A DNA stretch of 22,412 nt from an uncultured Clostridia bacterium (GTDB taxonomy: Bacteria > Bacillota > Clostridia > Oscillospirales > Acutalibacteraceae). The position numbers and the translations under genes are program-made. Location of the stretch: positions 1-22,412 of the forward strand of contig CALCYI010000056.1 in assembly GCA_937907605.1 (NCBI GenBank), in the 5' to 3' direction. Under the pieces are notes generated by a model. The model saw only the letters and a program-made list of their open reading frames with translations. It was not told the origin of the DNA and did no database searches. Of this stretch, positions 1-7,595 are shown piece after piece. Numbering within the stretch: the first letter of the stretch is position 1; each line of letters begins with the position of its first letter.

Positions 1-2
1 AT

Positions 3-1310
3 AACATTGATACGGCAAAAGGTTTAGACGATACTGTTGCTTTCAAGGATTTATTCAACGAATGGCACGCCAAAAATACAAGCGAAAAAGTCCGTAATGT
101 TGCAAGAAGCAAAGGATTGTCAGGCAAGCCGTTATCAACAACTCCGCCGTATGGTTATATCGAGGATGAGAATGATAAAAACAAATGGAACATTGACGAG
201 CCTGCGGCAGAAACAGTCAGACGAATATACAAGCTTTGCATTGACGGTTACGGTACAAGTCAGATTGCAAATATGCTGCGTGATGAAAAGGTATTAACGC
301 CCACTAATTACAAAAAAGCATTAAAAGGAATTACTGATTATTCCGATAATCCGTATAACTGGTGTAGCCATACCGTTTCAGATATACTTGCAAGACCTGA
401 ATATATCGGCAGCACGGTTAATTTCAGAACGAAGGTTAAATCATTCAAAAACAAAAAGATAATTCGCAGACCGCAGGAGGAATGGGTAATATTTGAAAAC
501 ACGCATCCTGCTATCATTGATGAGGACACCTTTAACACGGTACAGAATATTCGTGAAAAAAGAAGGCGACCTACAAAAAGCGGAGTAACAAGTATGTTTT
601 CAAGCTTAGTAATCTGTGGCGACTGCGGACACTATTTAACCTTTAATGCTGCGGCTAAGTATCCTCATTTCCTTTGCTCTAATTACAGAAAGGACACCCA
701 TAACTGTTCTTCACATTATATCCGAGATGAAATACTGTATGAGCTTGTTCTTGAAAGTATGAGGCGAGTATTGTTCTTTGCTAAATACAGCGAACAGGAT
801 TTCATAAATCAGCAAATGGAGAAGAACGGATTAGAGCAGAAGAAAGAAATTGCCAAGCGGCAAAAAGAACTTGATAAAGCAACAATTAGAATTAAAGAAA
901 TTGACACGCTAATTCAAAAGCTTTATGAGGACTTTGCACTCGGCAGAATGGATGAGGACAGATATGCAACAATGTCAATGTCGCTTGAAACAGAGCAAAA
1001 GAATCTGAAAGAGCAGTTACCTACAATGGAAGCTGAACTGAACAAGACCATTGACAAATCAAAGGATATTGAGCGATTTGTAAACAACGCCAAACGGCTG
1101 ACTGACTTGACAGAGCTAACGCCGGATATTCTGAACGAATTTGTTGCACAAATCTTTGTTTCAAGCAAAGAAAACGAACAAGGCAAGAAGCAGATGTATA
1201 TTGACATCTATTACAAGGGCGTAGGTTTTTATGACGAGCCTAACGAATTCCAAATGGAACTCAATTACAGAAAAGTTCTTGCCAAAAAACAAAACAAAAA
1301 GACAGCATAA
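3..1310 (+). CDS. Large serine recombinase, 5' end outside the window
   Basis: The frame is open from the window edge and gives 435 codons, so the roughly 100-residue N-terminal resolvase domain carrying the catalytic serine lies upstream. The visible part starts at the end of that domain (NIDTAKGLDD), followed by the recombinase domain hallmark TPPYGY and a DNA-binding region. A zinc ribbon follows (CGDCG, then LCSNYRKDTHNC), and then a charged coiled coil (EKKEIAKRQKELDKATIRI) typical of integrases that control directionality through this arm. Family members integrate or excise phages and conjugative elements by a serine-linked double-strand break. Its position, reading outward and followed at once by a broken chromosomal gene tail, suggests that the element lies to the left and its attachment site just to the right. 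An internal TTG near 117 is not a credible start because homology continues upstream of it. Confidence 0.93.
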   Translation, partial: NIDTAKGLDDTVAFKDLFNEWHAKNTSEKVRNVARSKGLSGKPLSTTPPYGYIEDENDKNKWNIDEPAAETVRRIYKLCIDGYGTSQIANMLRDEKVLTPTNYKKALKGITDYSDNPYNWCSHTVSDILARPEYIGSTVNFRTKVKSFKNKKIIRRPQEEWVIFENTHPAIIDEDTFNTVQNIREKRRRPTKSGVTSMFSSLVICGDCGHYLTFNAAAKYPHFLCSNYRKDTHNCSSHYIRDEILYELVLESMRRVLFFAKYSEQDFINQQMEKNGLEQKKEIAKRQKELDKATIRIKEIDTLIQKLYEDFALGRMDEDRYATMSMSLETEQKNLKEQLPTMEAELNKTIDKSKDIERFVNNAKRLTDLTELTPDILNEFVAQIFVSSKENEQGKKQMYIDIYYKGVGFYDEPNEFQMELNYRKVLAKKQNKKTA

Positions 1311-1318
1311 CGCTGTCT
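1300..1318 (-). terminator. Terminator hairpin on the minus strand overlapping the recombinase stop
   Basis: AGACAGC-ATAAC-GCTGTCT is a perfect 7-bp stem spanning the recombinase stop codon. Read on the minus strand, the stem is followed by a T-rich run (TTTTTGTTTTGTTTTTT), so it should stop transcription entering the recombinase gene from the right. On the plus strand no T-run follows. Confidence 0.6.
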
Positions 1319-1368
1319 AACAAACAAAACGGAACGCACAAGCGGTGACTTCCTTACGGCAGTCATCG

Positions 1369-1482
1369 CCCCCTGCAGCTCCGCCCGCTGAGTCCGACGG
1401 AAACGAATAGACTTGCAGCGCCTGCGGATATATGCATAATCTCGGACGCTTTTGCGTTGAATGCGGAACACCTAAAAAATAG
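1369..1482 (+). pseudogene. Remnant C-terminal zinc ribbon of an SPFH/virion-core-like protein, with an internal amber codon
   Basis: The frame reads a Pro/Ala/acidic linker (PPAAPPAESDGNE), then TAG at 1408-1410, then a double CxxC knuckle (TCSACGYMHN and RFCVECGTPKK), then a TAG stop. This linker plus zinc-ribbon tail is what I know from the C-terminus of clostridial SPFH-domain proteins of the YdjI/virion-core type, where a Trp (TGG) commonly sits at the place of the amber codon. No start codon or ribosome site is present and homology fades toward the recombinase stop, so the rest of the gene is missing here. The simplest reading is a chromosomal gene cut by the element on the left and since decayed. 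The family assignment rests on a short segment. Confidence 0.5.
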
Positions 1483-1484
1483 CT

Positions 1485-1511
1485 AAGAGCAAGATGTAAC
1501 GTCTTGCTCTT
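1485..1511. terminator. Bidirectional terminator
   Basis: AAGAGCAAGA-TGTAACG-TCTTGCTCTT is a perfect 10-bp stem. It serves the zinc-ribbon remnant on the plus strand (TTT follows) and the fucosidase gene on the minus strand, whose stop lies 12 nt away. Confidence 0.8.
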
Positions 1512-1523
1512 TTCATATTATAA

Positions 1524-2996
1524 TTAATCAATTTCAATTTTAAAGCAGAGGGGGGATTCGCTTTCTCTGCTGTTTTTTATTGTCATATATTCCTCGTCTC
1601 GCTCAAAGTCAAGGCTCTCTCCCGTTTCAAGCAGGGTTACGGATTTCACGAGGAAGTCGTGCGGGTTGCGGCGGCGGAAGGCTTTTATCCTAACGTCCTT
1701 ACCGTCGGGGCGCATCTGAAAGGCGTATACGTATCCGTCTTTATAAGTAAAGCGGAAGTCCTTTTCGGTATAGTTCTTTTCGTCGTTATCCTTAAAAAAG
1801 CCTCCCTCGTTATTAACCTCGCCCTCGCCGAACTGAAGCCAGAAGGTCGTGGAGTATATACCCTCGCCGTTCTTTTTGAGCCACTTTCCGATTTCAAGGA
1901 GCACGTGGGTTTCCTCGTCGGTAATTGTACCGTCGGATTTCGGACCTACGTTGAGCAGGAGCATACCGTTTTTGCTGACAATATCCGTTAAGTCGCAGAT
2001 AATCTGGCGCGGTGTTTTATACTCGTTATCCCTGCGGTAGCCCCAGGAGTACTTACCTATCGCGGTATCGGTCTGCCACGGCACGGGCGAAATATCGGTA
2101 AGCGCCCCCCTTTCAACGTCAAAGGTCGCAACCGTAGGCGGAAACGCCTGATGCTTATAATCAATCGTTACCTCTTTCCCCCACTCTTCAGCGCGGTTAT
2201 AGTAATAGGCGCAGATTTTCTTAAGATAGGGCTTAAAGGAATGGTTATGTATCCACCAGTCAAAGTATAAAATTCCCGGCTGATATTTATCAATAAATTC
2301 GCAGGTGCGCGCCATCCAGTCCTCAAGCCACTCCCTGCTTGCGCCGACGGAATATGTATCCTCGGTGGTCGGTCCCATTTTATCTCCGAGCAGCTCGGGC
2401 AGAGCAACGGCGGGACCGTAGAAATCGCGGTAGTTGTCGTCGTTCACGTCGCTGTCAAAGGTTCTGCCCGGGTTCATAAAGAAGTAATGCTCCGCGCGAT
2501 GAGTCGAGCCGCAGAAGGTAAGCCCCTGCCTTTCGCACTCTGCTTTGAGCTCGCCCGCGACATCGCGCTTCGGTCCCATATTCTTCGCATTCCAGCGGTT
2601 AAACTCGGTATCGTACATAGCAAAGCCGTCATGGTGCTCGCACACGGGCATTACGAACTTAGCTCCTGCGCTCTTAAAAAGTGAAATCCATTTTTCCGCG
2701 CTGAAATTTTCGCCCTTAAACATCGGGATAAAATCCTTATACCCGAATTCGTTTTGCGCTCCGTAGGTCATGATATGATACTCAAATTCCCGCACATTCT
2801 TATCGTACATTGAGCGGGAATACCACTCGCCGCCAAAGGCGGGGACGCTGTAAATACCCCAATGAATGAAGATACCGAACTTCCCCTCCCGGTACCAAGA
2901 GGGCGTTTTATGGTTCGAGAGGGACTGCCAGTTATCCTTATATTTTCCCTCGCTTATAACCTTATCGATTTTAACTAAATAATCCTGAACTGTCAT
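1524..2996 (-). CDS. Alpha-L-fucosidase, GH29, cytoplasmic
   Basis: This 490-residue protein has the GH29 catalytic barrel at its N-terminus: WYREGKFGIFIHWGIYSVP (35-52), EWYSRSMY (57-64), CEHHDGFAMYD (119-129) and GILYFDWW (241-248). Asp246 sits where the family nucleophile is expected. GH29 enzymes release L-fucose from fucosylated glycans with retention of configuration. There is no signal peptide, so the substrate is probably a short oligosaccharide already imported, for example from host mucin or milk glycans. A shorter C-terminal region after about 370 fits the usual beta-sandwich. The ATG has a GGGAGG site 7 nt upstream and overlaps the stop of the upstream gene by 4 nt (ATGA), so the two are translationally coupled. 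No transporter or fucose-catabolism genes are adjacent. The general acid was not located with certainty. Confidence 0.95.
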   Translation of the reverse strand: MTVQDYLVKIDKVISEGKYKDNWQSLSNHKTPSWYREGKFGIFIHWGIYSVPAFGGEWYSRSMYDKNVREFEYHIMTYGAQNEFGYKDFIPMFKGENFSAEKWISLFKSAGAKFVMPVCEHHDGFAMYDTEFNRWNAKNMGPKRDVAGELKAECERQGLTFCGSTHRAEHYFFMNPGRTFDSDVNDDNYRDFYGPAVALPELLGDKMGPTTEDTYSVGASREWLEDWMARTCEFIDKYQPGILYFDWWIHNHSFKPYLKKICAYYYNRAEEWGKEVTIDYKHQAFPPTVATFDVERGALTDISPVPWQTDTAIGKYSWGYRRDNEYKTPRQIICDLTDIVSKNGMLLLNVGPKSDGTITDEETHVLLEIGKWLKKNGEGIYSTTFWLQFGEGEVNNEGGFFKDNDEKNYTEKDFRFTYKDGYVYAFQMRPDGKDVRIKAFRRRNPHDFLVKSVTLLETGESLDFERDEEYMTIKNSRESESPLCFKIEID

Positions 2997-3352
2997 ATTT
3001 TAACCTCCCAATAGTATTTTCGCAGGCAAACGGGAAAATCGTCCATAACGCCGTGCTCGGGGTCATAGAAAACCCCGCCGCAGTATAGCGACCAGTGCCA
3101 GCAGCGAGGCGTTTCAAGACTCAGCATACAGACATCAGGAAGGTCGCTTTTGTCCTCCGCCTCTTTTCGTTCGTAAGACACCCACAAGCCGTGCGCACGA
3201 AGAAAAGTCTTCATTTCCTTTAAGGTCGTTTCCCTGTCGTTATTCAGTTCTTTTGCTACCTGCCCTGCAGGCAGTCCCGTCAGCATTGCGAGCACCGCCT
3301 GTCCGCATTGAAGGTCAGTCGGCTCGTGCACGTACTCTATTTTATTAATCAT
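2993..3352 (-). CDS. Small C39-like / papain-fold protein coupled to the fucosidase
   Basis: This 119-residue protein looks like a stripped-down C39/papain-like cysteine peptidase domain. DLQCGQAV places Gln15 and Cys16 at the start of the first helix, WHWSLY gives His86, and FYDPEHG gives Asp97, in the order expected of a Gln-Cys-His-Asp arrangement. C39 domains usually trim double-glycine leader peptides but are fused to ABC transporters. Here there is no membrane segment and no transporter, so the substrate is unknown. Its last codon overlaps the fucosidase ATG, which implies one operon and coupled translation. The start has only a weak purine stretch (AAAGAGA) upstream. A TATAAT-like -10 lies at 3420-3425 on the minus strand without a convincing -35. 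It could also be a non-enzymatic relative that keeps the fold. Confidence 0.7.
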   Translation of the reverse strand: MINKIEYVHEPTDLQCGQAVLAMLTGLPAGQVAKELNNDRETTLKEMKTFLRAHGLWVSYERKEAEDKSDLPDVCMLSLETPRCWHWSLYCGGVFYDPEHGVMDDFPVCLRKYYWEVKI

Positions 3353-3443
3353 TGTTTCTCTTTCATTTCAAGCATTCTGAGGTATTCATAATTTCCCTGT
3401 AAATCATAATAGTATATTCATTATATCATAACAATAAAAAGAA

Positions 3444-4064
3444 TTAAAACTGCATATTTCTAAATTTCAGAGGAGTTATTCCCGTTTCCCTGATAAAAAA
3501 ATAAACGAAATTTGCGTCGCTGTTGAACCCTGTTTTATAAGCGATTTCATAAACTGTATAATCCGTTTTTAAAAGTAGTTCCTTTGCTTTTTCAAGGCGG
3601 ATATTCAAAAGATATTCATACGGCGAAAAGGTTGTAGCCTCCTTAAAAAGCCTTGCAAAATATGAGGTACTCATATTTACCGCCCTTGCCATATCCTCAA
3701 CCTTAATACCCTTGTCAAAATTATCCGCAATATACTTCTTTACGGTATCAATAGCATTTGACCTTTTATAGTTATCTGTATTTGGTGCTGATAAATCGCA
3801 TAGCAGGGCGTATATTCCTTTGGATAACGCCGCTTCGCTTTCATTGAGCTTGATAGCTTGTATTATTTCCCTGAAACGCTCTGCTGTTGTGGCAGGGCAT
3901 TTTATCTTTTGCCCCTTTTCTGCGATAAGATTTTTAAACAGAGCACGCGAGTTGTTGCCGTCAAAATGAAGCCAGAGGGTGTGAGCATTTGTATTTGTAT
4001 AATAGTTATGCTGCTTGTAGCAGTTAATGAGCAGAAGCTCGTTTTGAATTGCTTTCCACGTCAA
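3444..4064 (-). pseudogene. AraC-family regulator lacking its N-terminus
   Basis: The C-terminal 100 residues form a normal AraC double helix-turn-helix: IKVEDMARAVNMSTSYFARLFKE (120-142) and TVYEIAYKTGFNSDANFVYFFIRETGITP (170-198). The N-terminal part, LLLINCYKQHNYYT..LWLHFDGN, matches only the second half of a cupin-type sensing domain. About 60-80 residues that normally precede it are absent, and total length is 206 against the usual 270-300. The only start is a TTG at 4064 without its own ribosome site, and an in-frame TGA lies 27 nt upstream. The real GAGGAG site just upstream belongs to an ATG in another frame (the 4024-4089 entry). I read this as a gene truncated by recombination. A short-form regulator made from the TTG is possible but less likely. 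Its original target is unknown; the neighbouring fucosidase operon is a candidate. Confidence 0.75.
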
Positions 4065-4089
4065 ATACGATATATCTTTCTCTCTTCAT
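4024..4089 (-). pseudogene. Likely 5' stub of a DEDDh 3'-5' exonuclease gene joined to the AraC remnant
   Basis: A good ribosome site (GAGGAG, 6 nt spacer) precedes an ATG at 4087-4089, which reads MKRERYIVFDVE and then SNSKRASAH before TAA. The first 12 residues match the opening of clostridial DNA polymerase III epsilon-like exonucleases (YIVFDVET, containing the first two acidic DED residues). The rest is the AraC sequence in a different frame. The join therefore lies near 4050-4054. The evidence is a short match, so this stays tentative. Confidence 0.45.
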
Positions 4090-4111
4090 AAACAACTCCT
4101 CAAGTATAGAT

Positions 4112-4552
4112 TCATAAAAGAGATTTTAAGTAAATACGAACTTCGTTATCGTTCCTGTTTCTGAAAATACAATCATACGCTTCAAAACCGAGCTTTGTGT
4201 GCAGTTTTAGACTTGCATTATTATTTGTTCTGATTTGCTGAAAGACAATCTTATAGCCCGCTGATCTGGCTATATCCATCGCTGCTTTCATAGCATCAGT
4301 TGCATAACCGCGCTGTCTGTATTCTTTAAAAATATCCGGTCCGATTGAAACAACGAAAGCGGAATGTTCATACAGAGAAACAGTACCTACGCATATTTCC
4401 CCGTTCAACACAGCAAACATTTTAAAATACTTGTCTTCAAACAATTCTGTATTCGAATGCTCCGTTAACTTATCTACATCTTCTAAAGACATATTATACA
4501 TATTCGAAAGCACTTCAGCATCCGTAGCAGATATCGGTCTTAATTCTATCAT
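4112..4552 (-). CDS. GNAT-family N-acetyltransferase
   Basis: This 146-residue single-domain protein has the GNAT acetyl-CoA loop in motif A at about 78-88 (YRQRGYATDAM), preceded by strand beta4 (AFVVSIGPDI). Motif B lies at 106-128 (IRTNNNASLKLHTKLGFEAYD), with the usual Asn and LHTKLGFE. Such proteins transfer acetyl from acetyl-CoA to an amine; the acceptor cannot be told from sequence. Start choice is clear: AAGGAGGG lies 6 nt before the ATG. A good sigma-A promoter precedes it, with TTGAGA at 4595-4600, a 17-nt spacer and TATAAT at 4572-4577 (minus strand). The gene is complete and appears to be a single-gene unit ending before the AraC remnant. Confidence 0.9.
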   Translation of the reverse strand: MIELRPISATDAEVLSNMYNMSLEDVDKLTEHSNTELFEDKYFKMFAVLNGEICVGTVSLYEHSAFVVSIGPDIFKEYRQRGYATDAMKAAMDIARSAGYKIVFQQIRTNNNASLKLHTKLGFEAYDCIFRNRNDNEVRIYLKSLL

Positions 4553-4571
4553 TCGCTTCCCTCCTTAAATC

Positions 4572-4600
4572 ATTATACCATAATAGAGGGTAATTCTCAA
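4572..4600 (-). promoter_or_regulatory. Sigma-A promoter of the GNAT gene
   Basis: On the minus strand TTGAGA (5/6 to consensus) and TATAAT (6/6) are separated by 17 nt, about 20 nt before the gene's ribosome site. Confidence 0.7.
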
Positions 4601-4639
4601 CGCTATACTTTAACACTTTTCAAATCAAATGAATAGTGA

Positions 4640-4645
4640 TATAAT
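4640..4645 (+). promoter_or_regulatory. -10 box upstream of the alpha/beta hydrolase
   Basis: TATAAT lies 20 nt before the ATG of the hydrolase gene. The -35 at the 17-nt spacing is TTTTCA, only 4 of 6 matches, so this is a modest promoter, back to back with the GNAT promoter. Confidence 0.5.
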
Positions 4646-4664
4646 GAGGTAAAGGAGCGAGAGC

Positions 4665-5378
4665 ATGAAAAAACGAACAAAGATTTTTATTGCAATTCTT
4701 GTTGCAGTTATAGTGGCTATCAGGGTTGCAACGGGAATATATGGAAACGATTATTACCGCGCCCTTAGCGTGGACGAATACATAACGAGCAGCGACGGCG
4801 TAACTGTTTCGCAAATTGACGAGGGATATTTCTTTGACGGTCCCGGCGAGGACAAGGCGCTGATTTTCTATCCCGGTGCAAAGGTTGAGGAACCGGCATA
4901 CGCGCCGTTAATGAAATCGCTTGCTGAACAGGGCGTTGACTGCTTTTTGATAAAAATGCCGATGAAGCTTGCTATTCTCGGAGTGAACAAGGCTGACGAT
5001 ATTCGTGCAAAATATGATTACGATAATTACTATCTTGCAGGACATTCACTCGGCGGAGCCATGGCGGCAAATTATGCTATGGAGCATCTGAACGATTATT
5101 CGGGTCTGTTCCTTCTCGCTGCGTATACTACAAAGGATTTGACCGCTGCACAATTCCCCGTCGTATTTATATATGGCGACAACGACAAGGTGCTGAACAG
5201 AGAAAAACTTTCAACAGGATTTACGCTTGTTCCTCAGGATTACAAGAAAGTTGAAATTGAAGGCGGCAATCATGCACAGTTCGGCTCTTACGGAGAACAG
5301 GAAGGCGACGACACAGCAACGATAACGCCCGAAGAACAGTGGCAAATAACGGTAGATATGATACTTGAAAACCTATAA
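4665..5378 (+). CDS. Membrane-anchored alpha/beta hydrolase
   Basis: This 237-residue protein starts with KKRTK and a hydrophobic helix (about 7-25), which acts as a signal anchor and places the rest outside the membrane. The body is an alpha/beta hydrolase: GHSLGG around Ser128 is the nucleophile elbow, GDNDK offers Asp172 or Asp174, and GGNHAQFG gives His203. ALIFYPGAKVEEPAYAPL near 65-82 fits the oxyanion-hole strand. The layout matches the abhydrolase_5-type lipoprotein or membrane hydrolases common in clostridia, whose substrate is unknown. AAAGGAG precedes the ATG by 8 nt. It is monocistronic and ends at a strong shared terminator. Confidence 0.9.
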   Translation: MKKRTKIFIAILVAVIVAIRVATGIYGNDYYRALSVDEYITSSDGVTVSQIDEGYFFDGPGEDKALIFYPGAKVEEPAYAPLMKSLAEQGVDCFLIKMPMKLAILGVNKADDIRAKYDYDNYYLAGHSLGGAMAANYAMEHLNDYSGLFLLAAYTTKDLTAAQFPVVFIYGDNDKVLNREKLSTGFTLVPQDYKKVEIEGGNHAQFGSYGEQEGDDTATITPEEQWQITVDMILENL

Positions 5379-5383
5379 ACAAA

Positions 5384-5410
5384 GCCGAGCTCAGTTGAGT
5401 TCGGCCTTTT
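5384..5410. terminator. Bidirectional terminator between convergent genes
   Basis: GCCGAGCTCA and TGAGTTCGGC pair over 10 bp with one G-U, followed by TTTT on the plus strand and by a T-rich stretch on the minus strand. It lies between the hydrolase and the convergent membrane-protein gene. Confidence 0.85.
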
Positions 5411-5412
5411 CA

Positions 5413-6054
5413 TTATGCTTCTTTTTTCTTTTTCAGGAAAGTAAACAGTATCAGCAGATAGCAAATCGTCTTTGGCAGCATCAACATACCGAGAATTGGT
5501 ACCGCCTCTGCGCCGACAACAACGGGAATATAGAACAGAAACGAAAGCGTTATATAAAGCCAGACATTTTTAAAGCATTTGTCGTCATTCCTGCTTTTGA
5601 AGTACAGATAGACGATAATAGCGCCGAGTATTACAAATGAAATATTGCGGATAATTCCCCATAAGAGCGGAGAATTATCGCTAAGCCACTGATTCTGCCG
5701 AGACAGGCAGCGCAAAATCCTTATAACCAGTAGATACCAGACACTTATAGTAATGCTTTTATTCTCACTGACATCATAGTTTGTGAGAAATATATAATAC
5801 ATAAGGACATAGAATACCGTCATAGTTACCGAGGTAACGAGCTTGCCGATTCCAAGCGCCGAGGTGAAATCCTTATCAACAAAATAGTTAAGCACCCTCG
5901 GAACAAGATGAAACGCGTCTCCGCAGCTGAGGACAAGCGCCGCAGCACCCATTAACTTTTGCAACTTTCCGTTTGCTTTTGCACACAGATAAATACCAGT
6001 TCCGATAGCAATAATCAAATATGCAATATCAAAAAATGATTCGCCGTATTTCAT
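5413..6054 (-). CDS. Polytopic membrane protein of unknown function
   Basis: The chosen ATG gives 213 residues and has GGAGG 7 nt upstream; an in-frame start 42 nt earlier has no ribosome site. I count six or seven hydrophobic helices, near residues 8-24, 33-50, 65-88, 100-115, 130-150, 160-180 and 186-206, and a basic tail (FLKKKKEA). A conserved-looking GDAFHLVPR lies between helices 2 and 3, and charged residues inside the membrane region could suggest a sensor or transporter-like role. I do not recognise the family with confidence. It is a single gene convergent with the hydrolase, and no regulatory gene is attached. Confidence 0.8.
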   Translation of the reverse strand: MKYGESFFDIAYLIIAIGTGIYLCAKANGKLQKLMGAAALVLSCGDAFHLVPRVLNYFVDKDFTSALGIGKLVTSVTMTVFYVLMYYIFLTNYDVSENKSITISVWYLLVIRILRCLSRQNQWLSDNSPLLWGIIRNISFVILGAIIVYLYFKSRNDDKCFKNVWLYITLSFLFYIPVVVGAEAVPILGMLMLPKTICYLLILFTFLKKKKEA

Positions 6055-6123
6055 TTTCAGTCCTCCGCAATAAACTATTCCCTTAAAATATAGCATACTT
6101 TTTGGGAAATTCCAAGTAGAATT

Positions 6124-6154
6124 AAATAATAAAAGCCCCTCAAGGATGAGGAGC
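6124..6154 (-). terminator. Terminator after the spoVAD remnant
   Basis: On the minus strand GCTCCTCA-TCCT-TGAGGGGC forms an 8-bp stem with one G-U, followed by TTTTATTATT. It lies 19 nt beyond the stop of the spoVAD remnant and was probably the original end of that operon. Confidence 0.75.
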
Positions 6155-6172
6155 GTTATATTATACTTCTTG

Positions 6173-6643
6173 CTATCTTTCGAGCAATACGGCGTGAGCG
6201 ATTCCCGGTATCGGCTGTCCCTGTTTGGTAGAGGTAGGGCTCATAAGCGCGCCCGTCGCAAGAAACAAAACCTTATTCAGTCCGCCTTTTCGAAGCTCTT
6301 TCATAATATGGGAGCACAGCACGGAAGCGCTGCAGCCGCAACCCGAGCCGCCCGAGTTTACATCCTGCTTTTTTAAGTCGAATATCATAAGCCCGCAGTC
6401 ATTGTGAACGCGCCTTATGTCAAGGTTGTACTCAATTTCAAGCACCTCGTGAAGCAGCTCCGTACCCGTATATCCTAGGTCGCCAGTTAAGATTAAATCG
6501 TAGTCGTCCGCAGTCGTATGAGTATCGTTAAAGAATTCATTAATCGTCCTCGCTGCAGCAGGTGCCATGGTCAAATAAGACCATATCCTGAAAGCCTTGT
6601 ATTTACTGACTTTTTTCAAACACTGCGAAATAAGTTTTAACAA
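6173..6643 (-). pseudogene. spoVAD: 3' half of spoVAD (stage V sporulation protein AD)
   Basis: From Met26 of this frame (6568 downward) the protein follows SpoVAD closely: MAPAAARTINEFF, YDLILTGDLGYTGTELL, NDCGLMIFD, then GGSGCGCSASVLC and LFLATGALMSPTS...IPGIAHAV up to the natural stop. SpoVAD is a thiolase-fold protein of the forespore SpoVA channel that binds dipicolinic acid; full length is about 335 residues. Only the last 131 or so remain. The 25 residues ahead of them are unrelated, start at a TTG with no ribosome site, and lead straight into the foreign-looking block that begins at about 6.6 kb. The gene is therefore truncated rather than merely shortened, and cannot supply SpoVAD function. 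An intact copy may exist elsewhere. Confidence 0.85.
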
Positions 6644-6669
6644 AAAAAAGCACGTCTAATATCATTTTC

Positions 6670-6720
6670 TTGACAACTTATATAACAAATGATATTATAA
6701 TAATTGTGATAAATGTTATA
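6670..6720 (+). promoter_or_regulatory. Promoter and candidate operator of the HTH-DUF3990 gene
   Basis: TTGACA (6670-6675, consensus), a 17-nt spacer and TATTAT (6693-6698). The arms TATAACA (6681-6687) and TGTTATA (6714-6720) form an inverted repeat spanning the -10 and start site, suited to repression by the HTH domain encoded downstream. Confidence 0.7.
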
Positions 6721-6731
6721 ATGGTGATTAT

Positions 6732-7595
6732 ATGGAATATATTGTAAAACAGATCCGAGAGTATCTGAATATGAGCCAAAGAGAGTTTGCTGAAAAGCTC
6801 GGAACTTCCTTTGCAACTATTAACCGTTGTGAGAACGGGCATAATAAACTATCAAAACTTGCTCAGGATAATTTAATAAAACTTTGCAAGGATTACAACG
6901 TTCCTGTATTTGATTACATTCTTGAAAAGATTTCATTTGAGGAAAAATCCTGTAATATATCAAATGACAGAATGATTTTATACCACGGCTCAAAAGCTGG
7001 TATTGAGGGTAAAGTAAAAGCATCGAGCAGAAGCGAATGTGATTTTGGCACTGGTTTTTACATGGGTACTATCCCCCGCCAGCCTTTAACCCTAATCTGC
7101 GGTTTTCCAAAGTCCAAATTTTACATTGTTTCAGTACCGAAAAAACTCAGTAAAAGTTTTACATTCAAAGACGATATTGAATGGGCAATGTTTATTGCAT
7201 ACAACAGAAAAAAGATGGAAGACATACAAGACTCTGCTTTTTATAAAAAGTATCAGCAGATTACCAAAGGATATGACTATGCCATAGGCAGTATTGCTAA
7301 TGACAGAATGTATCGGGTTTTAGATGATTTCTTTGAGGGAATAATAACCGATGCAGCGCTTATCTCATGCCTTTCAGTTCTAAAGCTCGGAAAGCAATAC
7401 GTTTGCCTTAACGATGACGCATGTAAACAAGTCAAGATCGAGAAAGAGATTGAGTTATCCTATTTTGAAAAAGAAATAATACAAACCGTCAGTGCTGATT
7501 ATCGTAAGAAAGGTCTTGAGCTTACAGACGATATATATAAGCAGCACAGACGAAAAGGAAGATACTTTGATGAAATACTGAATGGAGTTGTATAA
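6732..7595 (+). CDS. XRE-type HTH fused to a DUF3990 (ADP-ribosyltransferase-like) domain; probable toxin
   Basis: Residues 1-55 are a Cro/C1 helix-turn-helix (LNMSQREFAEKLGTSFATINRCENG). Residues 80 to about 240 show the DUF3990 pattern: ILYHGSK (82-88), DFGTGFYMGT (104-113), YDYAIGSIANDRMYRVLDDF (181-200) and GKQYVCLNDDACKQVKI (220-236). DUF3990 belongs to the ADP-ribosyltransferase superfamily; by position His85, Tyr110 and Gln222 would be the H-Y-[EQ] set (inference). Family members occur in mobile and defence regions as suspected toxins. Fusion of the DNA-binding domain to the toxin domain is notable, since autoregulation is usually left to the antitoxin. The stop overlaps the start of the next gene by 1 nt, typical of a coupled toxin-antitoxin pair. 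The operator upstream fits self-control. Confidence 0.8.
   Translation: MEYIVKQIREYLNMSQREFAEKLGTSFATINRCENGHNKLSKLAQDNLIKLCKDYNVPVFDYILEKISFEEKSCNISNDRMILYHGSKAGIEGKVKASSRSECDFGTGFYMGTIPRQPLTLICGFPKSKFYIVSVPKKLSKSFTFKDDIEWAMFIAYNRKKMEDIQDSAFYKKYQQITKGYDYAIGSIANDRMYRVLDDFFEGIITDAALISCLSVLKLGKQYVCLNDDACKQVKIEKEIELSYFEKEIIQTVSADYRKKGLELTDDIYKQHRRKGRYFDEILNGVV

Noticed and set aside
1265..1471. Arg-rich open frame on the minus strand between the recombinase and fucosidase
   Set aside because: No ribosome site, low-complexity arginine content, and it runs antisense to the zinc-ribbon remnant and through a terminator hairpin.
1659..2766. Plus-strand frames inside the fucosidase gene
   Set aside because: They are complementary shadows of a GC-richer coding region without ribosome sites.
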